This document shows positions 37,334-42,320 of a stretch of 42,320 bases of DNA, in pieces (the first letter of the stretch is position 1; each line of letters opens with the position of its first letter). The stretch comes from Chara braunii. Taxonomy: Eukaryota > Streptophyta > Charophyceae > Charales > Characeae. Below the pieces are notes generated by a model. That model ran no database searches and was not told the DNA's origin. It saw nothing but the letters and a program-made list of their open reading frames with translations. The stretch covers positions 2,404,671-2,446,990 of the forward strand of contig BFEA01000053.1 of assembly GCA_003427395.1 (NCBI GenBank), in the 5' to 3' direction. Made by a program: the position numbers and the translations under genes.

Positions 37334-37899
37334 GACCCCGTAGAACCGGATGGCAGTCAGGGCATCAATGCTTGGGCGAACATTTGAGCAGTCTGGTCTA
37401 GGGATACTCCTGCATCATCACCAGCTGCGGGAGCTGATGCCCCTGGCCAGTGCCTACAAAGTCGTCGCAATACTCCATGGCGTAATTACCTCTCTTTCCC
37501 TTCTTCCAACTCTGAGAGGAGGAGGTGCTTCCGCTCTGGGAAGTGGACTGAATATGAAGTGCAGCATGTGTCCAAGGCTTCTCTGCCGAAGGACCGTCAG
37601 TCCTTGTGTCCTGCAGTGTACAAGGCCATGGTGTACAAGTGTTGTCGCGAGAAACCATGTCATCTTGTCCTCTTCCGACATGGACAAGCCAGGAGTGGAG
37701 GTAAGGCGCTTGGATTATGCATATAGTTCGGTCAAGGAACCCATGTATTTCGTCTGACCAAGACCGGCCAACTCATCTGCAGCCTCGAGCCTTTTCCTTG
37801 TCCGCAAACCTTACCTCCAGGCCCTGGAAAATCCCATCCAACCTGCAGCAACCCAGTCAGCAAGCTGTTTCTGAAACTTGCTAGCCTCGGAGTTAGCCC

Positions 37900-38708
37900 A
37901 TTTCAGTACAGACCCTCCCATGAGGGTCACTGTTGCTATCACCTTACCTGTCTTTGGACAGCTGAAGCCCCTTAACTAGGACTCCATAGAGGCCACCCAA
38001 TCAGTCATGTACACGTTGGGGCCATCTCGCGTGACCTTGTGGAGTTGGGACACCTTGGGGTACCTGGGCTTAGACACAAATGAGCCTGCAGGTCCCGGTC
38101 CAAGGGTAACCATTTGCTGCGGTTTCTGCTCCTTGGGAGGAGTAGCAGGTCTGGTCGTGGGTGTACTGGTCGGAATTGTTGCATCAGAGGAGGATGCATG
38201 GGAATGGGGTGGAGATAGATTTGGGTGGAGTAAAAGGTGGGGGCTTAGGAGCAGGCAAGCGCTGCTGGAGGAGCTCAAGGGTCTCTGAGAGGGAGGTTTG
38301 CTTGACCTCTGTTTGGGTCTGGTGGTCCACCATTGCAGAGATCCTGTCCATCCAGGCTGTGTGAGCATCCCTGACTACAGTGAACTCCAATCGGATCCAC
38401 GCAGCCAGCCTTTTGTGGGTCTCATTGAATCTTTCATCAGATTTAGCCCTCAGGAAGTAATCAGCCAACTCAGCTCTCTCAGTCGCCTCTTGAGTTCTTC
38501 TGTCCTCGGCGTCCTTTTCTTTCAACAGCCGCTCAATCCTTTTTGTCTCTTCTATGGCTGCTCTCTCCTTCTCAATTTCAAGCTCCAGAGGGGTTTTGGG
38601 AATTTCAGGATCCTTGCCTTTCCCAGAACCGTCTGAGGCTTTAGAGTCACCTATCCGACAATTCTTTTCACAGTGAAAAAAATAAAATAAATTCGGATTA
38701 GTATTCAC
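37900..38708 (-). pseudogene. Gag N-terminal and middle region (element D)
   Basis: The frame 38708-38184 has a highly charged helix-rich segment at residues about 40-110 (PLELEIEKERAAIEETKRIE, RLLKEKDAEDRRTQEATERA), a likely coiled coil, then a Pro-rich stretch. An overlapping frame (38368-37976) continues with FVSKPRYPKVSQLHKVTRDG and YMTDWVASMES. The remainder (37970-37340) is scattered over frames, with stops. The Met at 38708 is only the first in the open frame. Confidence 0.65.
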
Positions 38709-39760
38709 ACGCAGAACAAGAGTTCAATCAGAATTACACTGTGCTGTTTACTCCATTAGAGAGAAGGGTTAAGACAGATAGCAGATCAGCACTTCGTGTC
38801 CGTAGGCATTCAGGGAGGTGTAAGTAGCGATCAACAACAAGACAGTAATTGTTCACTTTTACCGCATGCCCAACTGATGAGGAAAAAAAAAAAAGGGCGT
38901 CGTTGCAGGGTGAAGACCAGCAGATAGATTGTGGTTTATTGGATTGACGGCACAAAATTACTGCACGGACTGTTCTGACACGATTGACAAACCCTATAGG
39001 ACTGACAACATTGATTGGACTGACGCTAGTTTTGACAGGGCAGACTATAAGAGGACAGACTAACAGACAAAACGGGAACCGTACACACAGCCTGTGCGCA
39101 GGCTCAAGACCCACGGTCAATTGCAGGCTAAGGCCAGAGAGGAAGTCAAATCGTTGACAGTCTAGTGATGCCAAGCAGATTGACAGACACCGGCGGACCT
39201 CTAGACGGATCTCGGACTAACAGACATGACAGACCAGTTTTGACAGACTTATGCCAGAGGGACAGGTCGTCGGAACAAACTCACTGAATCAAGGTCTTGA
39301 TTGGAGATTGCCGTCGGTCAAATTTGACCAAAATACAGGGGCCTGGCTGACTTACTGTTGCTCAGCGCCCAAACTGAATGCTCGCTGCAAGTTCCACTCA
39401 ATTATGGCGATTGAATCACCGATTCTCCTGCAAATTCGGCCCTCAAGCGGTCGTCCAAAACCGGTCGCCGGCCAAGCCGGGAGGGCCTGCCACTTTTGAG
39501 GGTTGCCATGCCCTCAGGTTGCCATGCCCTCAGGTTGCCGACAGTCCAATTGGGGTTGACGTCCCAACTAGTGCTGGGGCCAACCCCAGCCGGAGACCAC
39601 CTTTTTTATTTAAACTCAGTTTCTCGCCTGTTCGTACCAATCAATCAACAATTGCCACTGCTCACGTTGTTGAAGATTATGGGGCACTGCCCCAAACCGC
39701 CAGCCACCGGCCCGACAGATGTCGATCAACTAATTAGTCCCTTGGATGCACGCGGTCGTG
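38709..39760. other. Leader of element D
   Basis: Between primer site and gag, without coding content. GACAGAC/TTGACAGA-type motifs recur at about 38940-39260. A 16-bp repeat GGTTGCCATGCCCTCA is doubled at 39501-39532 with a partial third copy. A short CCGG-rich part (39460-39490) recalls the repeats at 9305 and 10905. Confidence 0.5.
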
Positions 39761-39772
39761 GCTCTGATACCA
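39761..39772 (-). promoter_or_regulatory. Primer-binding site of element D (initiator tRNA-Met)
   Basis: TGGTATCAGAGC on the minus strand, two bases after the LTR end ATAACA. Same primer type as chromovirus C. Confidence 0.9.
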
Positions 39773-39774
39773 AC

Positions 39775-40860
39775 TGTTATGTGCCTGATTGAAACGAGAT
39801 ATAGCATGGCATTCACACGTTCCCATACACATGCGCTATGACAAGAGATATTGAAGGGAGCGGAAGCAATCAAAACCAACAATAGAATTGAAATTAATCA
39901 ATTCTAATTAATACCCCCGCTCCTTCCGGCCAATCAACGCACTGTTTTTCCCAAGAATCACAACCACGTTATTAACTCCCAGAAACCAATTCTTTAACGA
40001 GTTTCTTTGAGTAAGTGGGAGTGTTCTTCTTCCTCCCTCGCCACCAAGCTTCAGCTAAGGTTCAGTTAGCGCCCAACCTAACAAGCCTGCCAACAGCACT
40101 CAACCCTTCTGCGGAAATAGAATCGTCTGCAGCCCATAAGCATTCCCCTACAGATGATGTGTCCACACAGCAGGGAGCGCAGCACCGAGGATGGAGGACT
40201 CAACTCGATGAACAAGAGATGGCCACCACTTCGAAGAGCACTTGCATGGAAGCTTTGGAGGCAGCGATGTCAAACCCCACCAGCACACAAAATGAGGAAA
40301 GTGCTTTGCAGCGCTTGGCCAGAAGCCCAGCACTGAGTCTTTAAGTAGTTAGCTGGCCTTGGCTATGGCTGCCAGGACCAACTCCAGTGAAGACGACTGC
40401 GCGACAGAAATAGCCAGTGATGTCAAACCCCAACAGCACACAAAATGAGGAAATGCTTTGCAGCACTTGGCCTGGAAGCCGAGCGCTGTCTCAAGTAGTT
40501 GGCTGGCGTTGGCTATGGCTGCCAGCACCAACTCCGATGAAGATGACTGCGCAGAAGAAAAGAACACGTTCCCCATCAGCCTCGGCACTTTTCTTCCCTC
40601 GACCCTCACTAGGACCGACCTACCACTAGGGCAAGACCAAAACAGGCAGCAGACGGGCTGCGCACCTAGACAGAAAAACGGCGAAGGGGTAGACGGCAAA
40701 ACAACAAAGGAAACAATGGGCGTACAGCAACAAAAACAGGTTTGGGGATCAAGCCCCGAAAGGCTCACAACTCCACACGAAGTTAGAGCAGCCCCTGTTT
40801 GCTATAGGTATAGGGATCAAACCCCAGGGACTCAAAACAACTAGAAAGTTAGAAAAACCC
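39775..40860 (-). repeat. 5' LTR of element D (right end uncertain)
   Basis: Starts (element 3' side) at TGTTATGTGCC beside the primer site, so the LTR ends GGCACATAACA on the element strand. It holds a 153-bp tandem duplication. The other end is not fixed because the 3' LTR is absent; I place it near 40860, where the sequence character changes, as a guess. Plus frames inside (40015-40344, 40458-40844) show no domain. Confidence 0.6.
40266..40560. repeat. 153-bp tandem duplication in the LTR of element D
   Basis: 40266-40418 and 40419-40560 repeat GATGTCAAACCCCA, CAGCACACAAAATGAGGAAA, TTGGCTATGGCTGCCAG and CACCAACTCC with about 85-90% identity. Confidence 0.9.
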
Positions 40861-42060
40861 TAACTACTTGGTTTACAGCCCACTGAACCTACGATTCATT
40901 CCAATGGAATAAATTAGGCTGACAAATTTTTTGAAGTGTGGTTTATAGGAGGGTTTAGGGGTGTTGTTCATTATTGTTGATGTGTGCGGTTTATCGTGGT
41001 TGCAGACGTGGCCTGTAGGTGTGGGTTGCTATTTTCGTTGTTGTTGTGCGATCATATGGTGAGGCGGTTCATAAGTAGAGTGGTTGTGGGCTGCATTCTT
41101 CAGACATTTGTTGTAGTAGGGGTGCGGGTCGATGGTGTCTATGTTCCTTATGTGTTAGATGGGGAAGGAGTGTGCAGACTTTTTGTGGAGCTCGGTGGTC
41201 GGTTGCATTTTGCAATACAATGCCATTGATCGACGGAGTGTTGACATTATTTGTGCACTAGATCGGTGCACTATATTGTTGCAAGCAACTCTCAGCAAGT
41301 GGTTGGTTTGGTTGAGTCTAGGGAGGAGAGTCCGAGACGATATCAAGGGGAATGGAAGCAGAAGGAACAGGGAGCGACGATAGGGTCAGGATGTAAATTG
41401 AGCGGGGCCATCCAGGGATGCAAGCTTTGAAGGGATGTGTGTTGTGTGTTCATTACTTCAATGTTACAGGCTTGCCCATTGGAGGTGCCTTTTTGACGAG
41501 TTGTTATTAGTGAATCTTTGACCATCGGTTGGGAGGTTCTAGAATAGTTCAATTGCAGTTGGCTGGTGTTGGATGAGTTTTTGCATTTCGTTAGCTTGGC
41601 AACCGTTGTGTTCAGAAGCTGGCTGGTTGCGATAGAGTACATCGGTTTTGTATGTTCGGTGGACTGAGGTCTACGGTCGATATTCATCTTCGAGTTCCAG
41701 ATCCGTCTTTTCTTGCATACAGAGGTTGATCGTAGTTTGGGGGTACATTCCGATTGGTGGATTTCAATGCTTTGTCGTGGAATTAATCATGAGGACTATC
41801 TTCGTTGTGTGCAGCACGTGGTGATTTGGTAAGTTGAATATCTTGAACAATTTTCTGCCATCTATGGTGTGCTTTGATTTTTGTGTTGTACTCTTGGTTG
41901 TGCGGTTGGGTGTTGTGGTCATGCACTCCAGATCAGTATGTGCTTGCTTGTTGCTTGCCCGTCGGAGTTTTAGTCATCGTTTGTCGTTTTGCCATTTTGT
42001 TCATTGTGTATTGCTTTCCTTTGGTTTTCTGGTCGCGTTTTCGATTGGGTTGTGATCTAA
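40861..42060. other. Unassigned GT-rich stretch
   Basis: No gene supported. Its texture (GT-rich plus strand, GTTGTGGG and TTTATCGT motifs) resembles 11000-13500, but I could not align specific copies. Confidence 0.35.
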
Positions 42061-42062
42061 AT

Positions 42063-42180
42063 ATGAGAAAGAGAGAGAGAGGTGAATGTCGGTTGAGAGA
42101 GAGAGAGAAAGGGAGAGAGAGAGAGAGAGAGAGGACTCATCAGTGCTTGCATTTGCTACAATGTTCGACTTTTTGATTGG

Positions 42181-42221
<41 letters not shown>

Positions 42222-42264
42222 CGTCGACACTTGAATTCGCCATGATGTTCAACTATTTTATGGC

Positions 42265-42308
<44 letters not shown>

Positions 42309-42320
42309 AGAGAGAGGTCA
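42063..42320. repeat. GA-rich tandem array running off the window
   Basis: Blocks of (GA)n alternate with a spacer of about 55 bp: GACTCATCAGTGCTTGCATT..ATGTTCGACTTTTTGATTGG and GTCGTCGACACTTGAATTCG..ATGTTCAACTATTTTATGGC. The two spacers align, and a third begins at the last bases (AGAGGTCA). Unit about 90-105 bp. Confidence 0.85.

Larger units (their letters stand above)
34340..39774 (-). mobile_element. Gypsy retrotransposon D, 3'-truncated
   Basis: 5' LTR at right (from 39775), primer site (39772-39761), leader, gag (38708 to about 37900), zinc knuckle (near 37180), protease remnant (near 36800), RT (36420-35720), RNase H (about 35700-35135) and integrase (34920-34345). The integrase ends shortly after its first catalytic Asp and no 3' LTR follows, so the element is truncated at about 34340 next to LTR-like unit c. 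It contains a U6 retropseudogene and a fold-back. Confidence 0.8.

Noticed and set aside
42001-42252. Open frame with Ser-Leu repeats
   Set aside because: Translation of GA microsatellite blocks.

Overview
This window reads as nuclear DNA from a large, repeat-rich plant-lineage genome. I favour a charophyte green alga of the Chara type. That is an inference from the style of the elements, from the plant-type initiator-tRNA-Met primer sites and from a mitochondrial insert carrying trnK and a group II intron maturase; no marker gene proves it. I see no host protein-coding gene I can defend and nothing prokaryotic. Almost everything is retrotransposon, DNA-element debris, tandem repeat or organelle-derived sequence.

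Layout. (1) About 535-4400, minus strand: decayed Ty3/gypsy element A, with gag, a degenerate zinc knuckle, RT, RNase H and the integrase zinc finger; its gag contains a nearly perfect 96-bp fold-back. (2) 4620-13590: AT-rich DNA, an LTR-like unit with a TATA box, 264-bp and 27-bp tandem repeats, a 543-bp inverted-repeat DNA element (9470-10012) and degenerate satellite-like repeats. (3) 14426-17089 and 28974-31300, minus strand: the two halves of gypsy element B. (4) 17090-28973, minus strand: chromovirus C (gypsy with a C-terminal chromodomain). It splits B, is bounded by two LTRs and is flanked by the 5-bp target duplication ATGGT. C is itself interrupted by a 1.9-kb mosaic of mitochondrial DNA in its RT (21344-23262) and by a 285-bp inverted-repeat element inside its 5' LTR (28608-28892). 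Its long leader carries a hammerhead-ribozyme-like motif, a poly-G tract with telomere-like repeats and a tRNA-like segment. (5) 32190-34240: two diverged LTR-like units in inverted orientation, related to the one at 5330-6490. (6) 34340-40860, minus strand: gypsy element D with primer-binding site and 5' LTR. Its pol carries a U6 snRNA retropseudogene with poly(A) tail and target-site duplication, and a second fold-back. (7) 40860-42320: low-complexity DNA ending in a GA-rich tandem array that runs off the window.

The elements do not form a pathway. What they record is a sequence of events: B inserted first, C jumped into B, and mitochondrial DNA and a small inverted-repeat element then entered C; independently, D received a U6 copy made by LINE-type reverse transcription. 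All four gypsy elements have frameshifts or stops. Only C keeps an intact YLDD reverse-transcriptase motif. Two runs of N (15709-15828 and 27729-27838) and one single n (26037) limit what can be read.
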